DNA of 7,101 nucleotides, from the NCBI GenBank assembly GCA_030049565.1, contig JASIKQ010000232.1:1-7101 (forward strand), in the 5' to 3' direction. The DNA is from Candidatus Sulfotelmatobacter sp. GTDB taxonomy: Bacteria; Acidobacteriota; Terriglobia; Terriglobales; Acidobacteriaceae. Of this stretch, positions 1-5,803 are shown in pieces; within the stretch, counting starts at the first letter, position 1; every line of letters starts with the position of its first letter. The position numbers were made by a program, and so were the translations under genes. The notes below the pieces were generated by a model. It did not search any database. It was not told the origin of the DNA and saw only the letters and a list, made by a program, of their open reading frames with translations.

Positions 1-74
1 CCGAAATCGTGGTCGACGATTTGGGATTGGTGACCAGCTATCCCGGCGCCTGGACGCGCATCGCCACGGACTAG
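1..74 (+). CDS. C-terminal end of a protein, possibly putative glycolipid-binding domain family (partial)
   Basis: Only the last 23 codons are present, read from base 3 to a TAG at 72-74. The other two plus frames either stop inside this stretch or run out of it in an unnatural way. The visible residues include VVDDLGLVTSYPGAWTRI. A DxxGLVxxYPGxxxR ending is what I recall for the C-terminus of the putative glycolipid-binding family (formerly DUF1089), so I suggest that family by inference from one short motif. The gene begins left of the window, and its start, length and active residues cannot be seen. It is read in the same direction as the tRNA-Val gene 55 bases downstream. The family call is weak. 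That this is a real coding 3' end is more likely than not, because the frame ends cleanly just before a tRNA promoter. Confidence 0.45.
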   Translation, partial: EIVVDDLGLVTSYPGAWTRIATD

Positions 75-79
75 AGGCC

Positions 80-113
80 GTGATAAGGAACCGCCATACG
101 CTATGATGGTGAA
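80..113 (+). promoter_or_regulatory. Probable sigma70-type promoter of the tRNA-Val gene
   Basis: A -10-like TATGAT (102-107) lies 16 bases after a -35-like GTGATA (80-85, four of six matches to TTGACA). Initiation would fall near 113-115, about 15 bases before the mature tRNA 5' end, which is a usual leader length for a bacterial tRNA. The evidence is motif and position only. Confidence 0.4.
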
Positions 114-129
114 TTAGAGCTTCGCGTGT

Positions 130-206
130 GGGCGGTTAGCTCAGCTGGTTAGAGCGCCTGCCTTACAAGCAGGAGGTCGCAGGTTCGAGTCCTGCACTGC
201 CCACCA
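130..206 (+). tRNA. tRNA-Val (anticodon TAC), CCA encoded
   Basis: The complete cloverleaf can be folded by hand. The acceptor GGGCGGT (130-136) pairs with ACTGCCC (196-202) with one G-T wobble. The D stem is GCTC/GAGC (139-142 and 152-155) around a loop containing GG. The anticodon stem CCTGC/GCAGG (157-161 and 169-173) encloses loop CTTACAA, with anticodon TAC at 164-166, which reads GTA and by wobble other valine codons. A 5-base variable region is followed by T stem GCAGG/CCTGC (179-183 and 191-195) with loop TTCGAGT. The discriminator is A203 and CCA is encoded at 204-206. There are no mismatches and no sign of interruption or of a duplicated 3' end elsewhere in the window. The transcript probably starts at the promoter just upstream. 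No clear T-rich terminator follows it. Confidence 0.97.
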
Positions 207-270
207 CTTTTAGACCCTGGGTTTACGCGGGTTTCCATCCGGGGCAAAATTCTAAGGCACACGATACGCA

Positions 271-289
271 TCGTGATTTTCGATCACGA
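271..289. other. Perfect 7-bp inverted repeat between tRNA-Val and the mgtC-like gene
   Basis: TCGTGAT (271-277) and ATCACGA (283-289) form a perfect 7-bp stem with a 5-nt loop. An overlapping weaker alternative, ACGAT/ATCGT (261-265 and 270-274), competes with it. No T-run follows on either strand, so it is not a standard intrinsic terminator. It lies about 65 bases after the tRNA and may be a Rho-dependent end, a protein site, or chance. Bases 207-336 hold no gene that I can support. Confidence 0.3.
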
Positions 290-303
290 CACACCAACCT
301 CAC

Positions 304-329
304 GTTCTTGACCCGAAACGGCCAAGAAC
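304..329 (-). terminator. Hairpin just past the mgtC-like stop codon; candidate 3' end structure
   Basis: GTTCTTG (304-310) pairs perfectly with CAAGAAC (323-329), and the loop can pair further through CCG/CGG (313-315 and 319-321). It begins 7 bases beyond the mgtC-like TAG stop, the usual place for a terminator or a 3'-protective hairpin. The bases following on the minus strand are not T-rich, so it would be a non-canonical terminator at best. Confidence 0.4.
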
Positions 330-336
330 TGCACGC

Positions 337-1602
337 CTACCATCCTAGCCAAATCAGCGGCACGAGACCGGCAACCGTCAAAGCGGATAGAAACGATAAA
401 CTCTGCACGCCGGTTTTCCGGTCGGCGAGGCTGTAAGCATAGACGCCTTTCACTAGATTATTGCTGGCGGCGGCAATGACGACCGCGGCGGCTGCGACCG
501 TTAGCGGGGTGAGCGTACCTGCGGCTTGTGTCATGCCCATGATAAAGGGATCGACATCGGTGACCCCCATGATGGCGGCGAGCGTATTGACTCCGGCTTT
601 GCCAAGGTAAGTGACGGCCAACTGGGTCGCGATCAGCATGGCGAGAAACAGCGCGGCGAAGAAAAACGCCGCTGAGAGTTCCAGAGGGTTCTTGGGTTCG
701 AACTCGCGGACGACGGTTTGCGCGCTGGGATCGGCGCGCCGAGTCCAAAGCCACCCGATGCAGGCTGCCAGGGCTGCCAGACCTAAAAACGGCAGCCCCA
801 GCAGCGACATCAATTGACGATTGAACAGCGCCAGTAGCACGATCAGGCGCAAGTACATCACTCCAGAGGCGATAAGAATACTGCCGGCGAACAGATGCGG
901 GTGCTGCTCGCGGGCCGCACGCCGCGCCATAACGATCGTCGTCACGGTGGAGGAATAGGCTCCTCCAAGCAATCCTGCTAAAACAATGCCGCCTCCATCT
1001 TTCGTTAACCTTTGCAGAACATAACTGCCGTAGGAGATTGTGCTCACAGCAACAACAACCAGCCAAGTCTTGAAAGGATTGATGTGGAAGCGGGTGAATT
1101 CCGCATTCGGCAATACCGGCAGAATGACGCCCGTTAGCAGAAGGAATTTGGCAAAAGTGAGAATCTCCTCCGCGGGAATGCGACCTGCAAGTTTCTCCAG
1201 ACCTTCTTTGAGGTCAAGCAGCAACAGGCAGGCGACGCTAAGAGTGGTGGCGATCCAAAAATGTCCGTCGTAGACGAGCGCGCCAACCAGAAATGTGGCT
1301 AGGCCCGACATTTCCGAGGTAACCCCGGCCGGCTCGGTTGAGTTGAGTTTGTGCCAGTAGGACAAGAGCAGAAATCCGGCGACGACAAGGAAGCCGATGG
1401 TGAGAGGAAGCAGTTGAGGCCCGGAAAGCAGTGCGAGAGAATAGCCGATCAGTCCGATCAAAGGGAAGGTGCGGACTCCGCCAAACGCGTAAGCCCGAGC
1501 GGCGATTTTGTGCTCTTCCCGCTCGAATCCGATCAGGAACGACAAGAATAAGACGAGGACGATTTTGAGGATTTCGGGCGGAAGCCAGTGGTAGAGTTCC
1601 AC
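337..1602 (-). CDS. MgtC/SapB family integral membrane protein with DUF4010 domain
   Basis: The protein is 421 aa and highly hydrophobic, with about ten or more predicted membrane segments. Residues about 10-140 form an MgtC/SapB-like module with the hallmark FLIGFEREEHK near residue 22 and GGVRTFPLIGLIG near 41-53. Residues about 148-395 match the DUF4010 region often fused behind it, with GGAYSSTVTTIVMARR (213-228), MGVTDVDPFIMGM (345-357) and SNNLVKGVYAY (380-390). Fusions of this type belong to the COG3174 group, often described as a membrane part of a predicted magnesium transport system. The true substrate is not established, and MgtC itself modulates other systems rather than carrying Mg. 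The start is a GTG at 1602: an in-frame TAG sits four codons upstream, no better start exists, and no Shine-Dalgarno sequence is visible (ACAACTCCC precedes it). It follows the ArsB-like gene by 101 nt on the same strand and may be cotranscribed. A nested hairpin fills the gap. The family call is strong and the physiological role unknown. Confidence 0.9.
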   Translation of the reverse strand: MELYHWLPPEILKIVLVLFLSFLIGFEREEHKIAARAYAFGGVRTFPLIGLIGYSLALLSGPQLLPLTIGFLVVAGFLLLSYWHKLNSTEPAGVTSEMSGLATFLVGALVYDGHFWIATTLSVACLLLLDLKEGLEKLAGRIPAEEILTFAKFLLLTGVILPVLPNAEFTRFHINPFKTWLVVVAVSTISYGSYVLQRLTKDGGGIVLAGLLGGAYSSTVTTIVMARRAAREQHPHLFAGSILIASGVMYLRLIVLLALFNRQLMSLLGLPFLGLAALAACIGWLWTRRADPSAQTVVREFEPKNPLELSAAFFFAALFLAMLIATQLAVTYLGKAGVNTLAAIMGVTDVDPFIMGMTQAAGTLTPLTVAAAAVVIAAASNNLVKGVYAYSLADRKTGVQSLSFLSALTVAGLVPLIWLGW

Positions 1603-1633
1603 GGGAGTTGTCTAACCACAGGCATCTTACGAT

Positions 1634-1692
1634 ATGAAGCAGGGATTTGCAGAGTTTTCGAACTCTCGGGCAAATCTCGAGTTTTGCTTCAT
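1634..1692. promoter_or_regulatory. Nested inverted repeat (large hairpin) between the ArsB-like and MgtC-like genes
   Basis: Three nested arms can be paired. ATGAAGCA (1634-1641) pairs with TGCTTCAT (1685-1692), GATTTGC (1644-1650) with GCAAATC (1670-1676), and AGAGTT (1651-1656) with AACTCT (1661-1666), closed by a TTCG tetraloop (1657-1660). This gives 21 base pairs in a 59-nt element. The interruptions are asymmetric: 3 nt at 1667-1669, and 2 nt against 8 nt in the outer loop. It sits 12 bases after the ArsB-like stop and 31 bases before the MgtC-like start. No T-run follows on the minus strand, so it could be an attenuator or RNA-processing structure in the mgtC leader, a partial terminator, or a small palindromic repeat. 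Confidence 0.55.
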
Positions 1693-1703
1693 CACGGATC
1701 TGG

Positions 1704-2984
1704 TTAGGGAGCGGAAAAGTAAATCTGCATCAGGACCGCGCCCAGCAGAGAGGCGAGCATGGCAGCGGGCATGGCGATGGCGCCTATTTGCAGGAAATTC
1801 CAAAAGCTTACATTAAGCTTTTCCTTGCGCAGGGCGATCAGCCACAGGATGGTCGCCAGCGAACCTGTGATGGAAAGATTCGGGCCCAGATCGACGCCGA
1901 TAAGAACCGCCTGGGTGATCGGGCCGCTGGCATGCGCCACGCGCAGAGTGCTGCCGGCAATAAGGCCGAGCGGGAGATTGTTGACCAGATTGTCGGCGAT
2001 GCCAACGGCGAAGCCAGTGACCATTTCTCCGGCAAAAAGCCCAAGATGTTGCGCCCAGGCGAGCCACTCCTTTGTGTACTGCATGGCGCCCATGCTCTCG
2101 ATGGCGTCTACCATCACGAACAGACCTGCGACCAGAGCCAGAGTTTGCCAGCTTATTTCGCGGGTGAGAGCCAGAGGATTGGCTCGCTCTTTGACGCAGA
2201 CCACGGCTGTAATGCCGGCAGCGGCAAGGCAAGTTGGCAGGCCCAAGTTTTTTCCCAGCGAGGATGCGGTGAGCAGAATCGCAACCATGACGCCGACGCC
2301 AACCAGCACCAGCTTGCCGTTAGCGTTGAGGGACCTGGCTTCGACGACGAGGTCGATTCGTCCCCGGAGTTCTCTCCAAAAGAATCTTCGCATGACAAAG
2401 AAAGTTGTCACGATCGAGAGAAGACATGGCACACCGAAGGCAAGCAGCCATTTTCCAAGCGGCGGCATGGCATTGTGAAAGACAACCAGGTTGGCGGGAT
2501 TTGAAATCGGTAAGAGAAAAGATGCGGCATTTGCGATGAACGCACAAACAAACAAATACGGAAGGGGCTCGACCTTTGCTTTACGTACAGCCGCGAGAAT
2601 AGCGGGCGTGAGAACCACCGCCGTGGCGTCGTTTGACATGAAAACCGTAACCACGGTGCCGAGCATATAAACCAGGGTGAACAGTCGCGCACAGGAGCCA
2701 TCGGCATGGCGGACGGCGGCGGCGGAAAGCCAGTCGAAGACGTCGTGCGCGCGCGCCAGTTCACACAGCAGCATCATGCCAATGAGAAACAGGCAGACAT
2801 CTAAAGACTTAGCGAGGCCTCGCGCGGCGAGCCGAAAAGTAATAAGACGAAACCCGAGCAGCAGAGCTACGCCGGCAGTCGTCCAATAAGCTTCTGGGAT
2901 GTCGCGAGGGCGGATTAGCATGAGAAGGACGCTGACGGCAATGATGGTTGACAGCAGGATATGGGCGAGCGTGGGTGGGATCAT
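1704..2984 (-). CDS. arsB: ArsB-type permease (ArsB/NhaD-like ion transporter superfamily), probable arsenite or anion exporter
   Basis: The 426-aa polytopic inner-membrane protein is close to the length of classical ArsB (about 429 aa) and is organised as two inverted halves. Half-1 signatures are FMSNDATAVVLTPAIL (115-130) and LLPISNPANLVVF (157-169). Half-2 signatures are GIADNLVNNLPLGLIAGS (328-345) and GVDLGPNLSITGSLATILW (363-381). The last is very close to the ArsB motif GxDLGPxxxxxGSLATxLW. In well-studied members the protein expels arsenite or antimonite, driven by membrane potential or by an ArsA ATPase. Here there is no arsR, arsA, arsC or acr3 nearby, so arsenite is inferred from family only, and a related anion or sodium/proton exchange cannot be excluded. 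The start is the ATG at 2982-2984. It keeps the first membrane helix but has no convincing Shine-Dalgarno sequence. A good promoter lies about 40 nt upstream, and the MgtC-like gene follows on the same strand. Confidence 0.83.
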   Translation of the reverse strand: MIPPTLAHILLSTIIAVSVLLMLIRPRDIPEAYWTTAGVALLLGFRLITFRLAARGLAKSLDVCLFLIGMMLLCELARAHDVFDWLSAAAVRHADGSCARLFTLVYMLGTVVTVFMSNDATAVVLTPAILAAVRKAKVEPLPYLFVCAFIANAASFLLPISNPANLVVFHNAMPPLGKWLLAFGVPCLLSIVTTFFVMRRFFWRELRGRIDLVVEARSLNANGKLVLVGVGVMVAILLTASSLGKNLGLPTCLAAAGITAVVCVKERANPLALTREISWQTLALVAGLFVMVDAIESMGAMQYTKEWLAWAQHLGLFAGEMVTGFAVGIADNLVNNLPLGLIAGSTLRVAHASGPITQAVLIGVDLGPNLSITGSLATILWLIALRKEKLNVSFWNFLQIGAIAMPAAMLASLLGAVLMQIYFSAP

Positions 2985-3021
2985 GCCGTGCGAATTGCTA
3001 TTTGCTTGCGGCGCTAAAGCG

Positions 3022-3057
3022 CTGTTTAGTTATAGAAGAGATTTGAAAAACAGTCTA
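3022..3057 (-). promoter_or_regulatory. Sigma70-type promoter for the ArsB-like gene
   Basis: On the minus strand, TAGACT (3057-3052) is separated by exactly 17 bases from TATAAC (3034-3029). These match four of six and five of six consensus positions. Initiation would fall near 3022, leaving a leader of about 38 nt before the ATG at 2984. The leader would begin with a small inverted repeat AGCGC/GCGCT (3011-3022), which could fold at the transcript 5' end. No ArsR-like operator palindrome is evident around the promoter. Confidence 0.5.
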
Positions 3058-3109
3058 CGCAGTAAACAGATTCTATGCCCGCGGGAAATAATCCCTTAAA
3101 CAAGTTGAA

Positions 3110-3135
3110 GGGCGCGGGTTTTCAAGCCCGCGCCC
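3110..3135 (-). terminator. Strong GC hairpin ending the pilD operon
   Basis: GGGCGCGGG (3110-3118) and CCCGCGCCC (3127-3135) form a perfect nine-pair, all-GC stem with an 8-nt loop. The element lies 55 bases past the stop of the secreted coiled-coil gene. On the minus strand it is followed by TTCAACTTGTTT, a T-rich but interrupted tract, so an intrinsic terminator for the leftward operon is plausible. The symmetrical design also fits a dispersed palindromic repeat copied around a genome, which one window cannot test. Confidence 0.5.
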
Positions 3136-3159
3136 GTTCCAGGATGGAGGAAGTCAGCC

Positions 3160-3204
3160 TTATTGCTCGATCGTTTCTTGCTCGATCATTTACTGTTCGA
3201 TCAT
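3160..3204 (-). repeat. Three-copy 15-bp tandem repeat spanning the stop codon of the secreted coiled-coil gene
   Basis: Read on the minus strand, the units are ATGATCGAACAGTAA (3204-3190), ATGATCGAGCAAGAA (3189-3175) and ACGATCGAGCAATAA (3174-3160). Each unit is five codons in the gene's own frame: MIEQ-stop, MIEQE, TIEQ-stop. The gene ends in the first unit, and the next two continue in frame to a second TAA. This is what slipped-strand duplication of a gene's last five codons would leave. Confidence 0.85.
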
Positions 3205-3777
3205 GGAAGCCGGAACGCCAGCCTTCCGCGCGTCTTCCTGCATGTCGGTGAGCTTCTGTTTGGCATCGTCGACGGCCTTCTGCTTGTCGGCGATTTTCTG
3301 CTTGTAGTCGGCATCCTCCTTATCCCACTGGCCTTCATTGCGCAGACGGTTGCCTGCGTCTCCATACATGGCGGCGGCACGAAGCTGATACTCGCGCTGG
3401 AGTACGTCGAGTTCGCGCCCGGCCAGGTCCATCTGATCTTTTTGCTTGGTCAGTTTTCCCTTCCACTCGTTCCACTGAGCCTGTTTCTTGGTTTGTTCGT
3501 CCTGCGGCTTGGCATCGTCTTTCTTATCGTTGGCGGCAACGGTATCCGGCTTTTGTCCGACCACGGACAGCTTGTCGTCGGTAGGGAGATTATCGTTGTC
3601 AAACACCTTGGGCTTGGCTTTTGCGGCCGGGTCTTTGCGCACTTTACGCGCGTAGTCGCCGAGAGAAGATTGATCGGATGTTGACTGAACCGGAGTTGGC
3701 GGAGCCTGCGCTCCCGCAAGGGAAGCCAGCAAGAGAGTGCAGAAAACCGACAGAGTTGCGAAGGTGATGCGCTTCAT
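3190..3777 (-). CDS. Secreted or periplasmic coiled-coil protein of unknown function
   Basis: From the ATG at 3777 the protein is 195 aa. That start is favoured over an ATG 48 bases upstream (3825) because AAAGGA lies 8 bases before it and because translation then begins directly with a Sec signal peptide: MKR, a hydrophobic core to about residue 20, and an AGA-QA type signal peptidase I site near 23/24. The mature part starts with a low-complexity Pro/Gln/Ser stretch. It continues through SLGDYARKVRKDP (38-50) and KVFDNDNLPTDDKLSVVG (57-74), a layout I recall from other acidobacterial exported proteins, and ends with a Lys/Glu/Asp/Gln-rich coiled coil at about residues 92-187. No catalytic motif is seen. 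It is the last gene of the pilD-PAS operon, 41 nt after the PAS gene, and is followed by a GC hairpin. A role beside the pilus or secretion machinery is only guilt by association. The C-terminus lies in a tandem repeat. Confidence 0.8.
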   Translation of the reverse strand: MKRITFATLSVFCTLLLASLAGAQAPPTPVQSTSDQSSLGDYARKVRKDPAAKAKPKVFDNDNLPTDDKLSVVGQKPDTVAANDKKDDAKPQDEQTKKQAQWNEWKGKLTKQKDQMDLAGRELDVLQREYQLRAAAMYGDAGNRLRNEGQWDKEDADYKQKIADKQKAVDDAKQKLTDMQEDARKAGVPASMIEQ

Positions 3778-3818
3778 AGATTCATCCTTTGACCAGAGCG
3801 GGGTTACATTCTTGCTTT

Positions 3819-4745
3819 TCAACATTGACCTCGATTTGCAGATTTTGCGCTTGCCGGCGCTACGGCTGCGCGCGACTCCGCGTATCTCGTAAGAAATCCT
3901 CCAATGTCACGATCAAGCCGCGTCGCCTCGGCTGCGATACCGCAGGCCAGTTGCGAGGCTAATTCCTGACCTTGATTTTCTGCTAAGCGACGCGCGTGCT
4001 CGGAAATCGTGGCCAGCGACGTGTGCAGCTCCAGCGCCATTTCAGCGGAAATCTGGCCTTGCAATTGTTGCTGCTGGCGGATGCGCTCGAATTCGGTGCG
4101 GTCGCTGATCAAGCAGGCTGCGCCGAGCAGGCTGCCATCGACCGCTGGGACCGGCGAAACTGTGACTGCGATGCAGAGCTTCCGGTCCGCAGGGGTTGTG
4201 TATTCCGCTTCCACGTGGCGGCACTTGCTCCCCTCGCGCAGCACGGCGTTCACTTCGTCTGCAAGCGTGGTGTGCGGGTCAATATTGGCAAGGCGGTTCG
4301 CGGATGCATCGCCCGAGCAAACCACTGCGCCCCGAAAAATGTCCTCCGCGCTCATGCCTGAAGGCGAACTAAAACCTAATATCTGCTTGGCGGCGAGGTT
4401 CGCCTGTTTCACCAAGCCGTTAAGTCCAAAAACCAGCACGCCCGAAGAAAGGTTCGAAAGCACCGCCTGGTTGAAATTTTCGCTGGTGCGGGCGCGCCTC
4501 AGCTCGGCCTGATTGTGCACTTGCAATTCGTGCTTCTGTTGTTTGAGCTGTTGGATCACAGTGTTGTAAACGTGAAGAGGCAGAGCTTCCAACCTGCCGG
4601 AAGCGCCGAAGTCAACATTGGCCTCGGCGGCTAACTTCTGCCGCAGGGCACGCATCAGCCACACGGCGAGGGCAAACGCGGCGCTGGCGATGAACAGAAC
4701 CAGCAGCGAGCGCAAGATTAGCGGATTGGTCATCAGCCTTACCAT
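3819..4745 (-). CDS. Membrane-anchored PAS protein with degenerate histidine-kinase dimerisation region (no ATPase domain)
   Basis: The protein is 308 aa from the ATG at 4745. It has one N-terminal membrane helix (about residues 8-30), a Gln/Lys-rich linker coiled coil (about 60-92), a PAS domain (about 93-218, beginning NFNQAVLSNLSSGVLVFGLNG), and a HisKA-like helical hairpin (about 222-295). The second helix, EATRLDRDIGGFLTRYA, looks like the kinase X-region. The H-box reads AEMALELHTSLATISEHA, where active kinases have AHE(I/L)xNPL, so the phospho-acceptor His is Leu238. The chain ends after a short Ala/Ser tail with no HATPase domain. It therefore cannot be an autonomous kinase and is more likely a sensor, scaffold or pseudokinase. 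The ATG overlaps the pilD stop (ATGGTAA), with GGAGG three bases before it, which suggests translational coupling. Alternative starts are a TTG at 4760 and an ATG at 4733. The fold calls are confident; the role is not known. Confidence 0.82.
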   Translation of the reverse strand: MVRLMTNPLILRSLLVLFIASAAFALAVWLMRALRQKLAAEANVDFGASGRLEALPLHVYNTVIQQLKQQKHELQVHNQAELRRARTSENFNQAVLSNLSSGVLVFGLNGLVKQANLAAKQILGFSSPSGMSAEDIFRGAVVCSGDASANRLANIDPHTTLADEVNAVLREGSKCRHVEAEYTTPADRKLCIAVTVSPVPAVDGSLLGAACLISDRTEFERIRQQQQLQGQISAEMALELHTSLATISEHARRLAENQGQELASQLACGIAAEATRLDRDIGGFLTRYAESRAAVAPASAKSANRGQC

Positions 4746-5707
4746 AGGCCTCCGTACCAATTCAACACTTTGTTACCCACGAACAAGGCCAGCAGAGCCA
4801 TGCTGCCGAGAAAAACTCCGAATGGCATTTGGTAATGGCGATAGACCATTTGCGCCGACTGCCATGCGCGACGTCGCGCCACCTCCACATCAGCGAAGCG
4901 ACGGGCGAAACGGTGAGTGCGCTTGCTCCAAACGATGAGAACGGTGGAGAGTCCGCATAGCGATCCTGCCAGCGACGCCGCAAAAATCGTGAAGATGGTG
5001 AGCTTCATGCCGATAAATGCCCCGATCATCGCCATCAGCTTCACGTCCCCGAAGCCCATGCCTTCGGTTCCGCGCCAGCGGAGATAAGCCGCTCCGGCGC
5101 CATAAATAAAGGACGCCCCAACCGCTGCACCAAGCAGAGAATCAACTAACGAAAGCAGATGGGTGGCGATATCGGCGCTGAAGGGCAAATTCAATACCCC
5201 GGGCAGAAACTGCGAAACCACGTCGTGTACTGGAACCACCAGGCTGAACAACACGCCTATAACGATTCCGGGCAAAGTCAATTTGTTGGGCAGTAGCTTG
5301 GTTTCGGCATCGGTGAATATCAGGCCAAGCAATAGGAATCCGAAGACGCAGAATTTCAACCCAGCCAGGGTGAGTCCGAAATAAGCGTAGGAGCCGAGAA
5401 ACAGTCCGCCGGTAAGAAGTTCGACCACCATATAACGCGGCGAAATGTGCGCCTGGCAATGACGGCAGCGGCCGCGCAGTATCAGCCAACTGACGATGGG
5501 CACATTGTCGTAAAAGGCAATCGGGCGCTTGCATTGCGGACACGCCGATCGCGGCGATACTACCGATAAGTCAAGCGGCAGCCTGTAGATACACACATTC
5601 AGAAAGCTGCCGAAGGCCAGCCCGAGGGCAAAGATCGCGACTGCGCAAAAAGGGTCCACGTCTTCAAAAAGCGTTCGGAAGGGTACCGCGCGTGGGCGCG
5701 AATACAC
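4739..5707 (-). CDS. pilD: Prepilin peptidase / N-methyltransferase (type IV leader peptidase, A24 family)
   Basis: This inner-membrane aspartic protease cleaves the leader of type IV prepilins or type II secretion pseudopilins and, in bifunctional members, methylates the new N-terminus. The chain is 322 aa from a GTG. It has GSFLNVCIYRLP (33-44), the zinc-binding tetracysteine CPQC (56-59) and CRHC (81-84) of the methyltransferase-bearing domain, and the two catalytic aspartates: Asp133 in FTDAETKLLPN, and Asp221 in GMGFGDVKL before MAMIGAFIG. The C-terminal MPFGVFLGSMALLALFVG is also typical. About eight membrane segments are expected. The GTG at 5707 gives a 16-residue extension with no clear Shine-Dalgarno; a GTG at 5659 (residue 17) would start immediately before the first helix and is a realistic alternative. 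No pilin or secretin gene is in the window, so the served system (T4P or T2SS) is unknown. Its stop overlaps the start of the PAS gene. A perfect -10 box lies upstream. Confidence 0.93.
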   Translation of the reverse strand: MYSRPRAVPFRTLFEDVDPFCAVAIFALGLAFGSFLNVCIYRLPLDLSVVSPRSACPQCKRPIAFYDNVPIVSWLILRGRCRHCQAHISPRYMVVELLTGGLFLGSYAYFGLTLAGLKFCVFGFLLLGLIFTDAETKLLPNKLTLPGIVIGVLFSLVVPVHDVVSQFLPGVLNLPFSADIATHLLSLVDSLLGAAVGASFIYGAGAAYLRWRGTEGMGFGDVKLMAMIGAFIGMKLTIFTIFAASLAGSLCGLSTVLIVWSKRTHRFARRFADVEVARRRAWQSAQMVYRHYQMPFGVFLGSMALLALFVGNKVLNWYGGLW

Positions 5708-5735
5708 TTCGGAGAACGCGGGAATTTCTGCTTCT

Positions 5736-5771
5736 TGACTGGATTATAAGGGCGCGATGCCAACGGGACGA
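5736..5771 (-). promoter_or_regulatory. Candidate promoter of the pilD operon
   Basis: The minus strand carries a perfect -10 hexamer TATAAT (5748-5743). The best -35 at 17-base spacing is TCGTCC (5771-5766), only three of six matches, so activation by a factor is plausible. Initiation near 5736 would leave about 28 nt before the GTG at 5707. Three degenerate 15-bp direct repeats lie some 60-100 bases upstream. Confidence 0.38.
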
Positions 5772-5803
5772 AGGTACTGAAGTCACTGTCCGGAAGAACG
5801 ATG

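Noticed and set aside
207..336. Hidden small gene or intrinsic terminator between tRNA-Val and the MgtC-like gene
   Set aside because: There is no open frame with a ribosome-binding site and no hairpin followed by a T-run. Only simple inverted repeats are seen.
458..1066. Second minus-strand frame of 202 codons inside the MgtC-like gene
   Set aside because: It is an Arg/Ser/His-rich alternate-frame shadow with no motifs, and the main frame carries family signatures throughout.
1644..1676. Possible tRNA T-arm remnant or attachment site, because TTCGAAC lies in a stem
   Set aside because: There is no acceptor or anticodon arm, no match to the tRNA-Val 3' end, and no integrase or mobile gene anywhere in the window.
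1647..2504. Long plus-strand open frame (285 codons) opposite the ArsB-like gene
   Set aside because: It is the antisense of a clear ArsB-type permease, with a composition rich in Gln, His, Asp and Gly and no family motif.
3163..3684. Plus-strand frame (173 codons) resembling a hydrophobic membrane protein
   Set aside because: Its Leu/Val/Phe richness is what the complement of Lys/Glu/Asp/Gln codons in the coiled-coil gene produces. The minus gene has a signal peptide and a ribosome-binding site.
3777..3825. Upstream ATG (3825) as the start of the secreted coiled-coil protein
   Set aside because: It would put 16 hydrophilic residues before the signal peptide and overlap the PAS stop. The ATG at 3777 has AAAGGA at good spacing.
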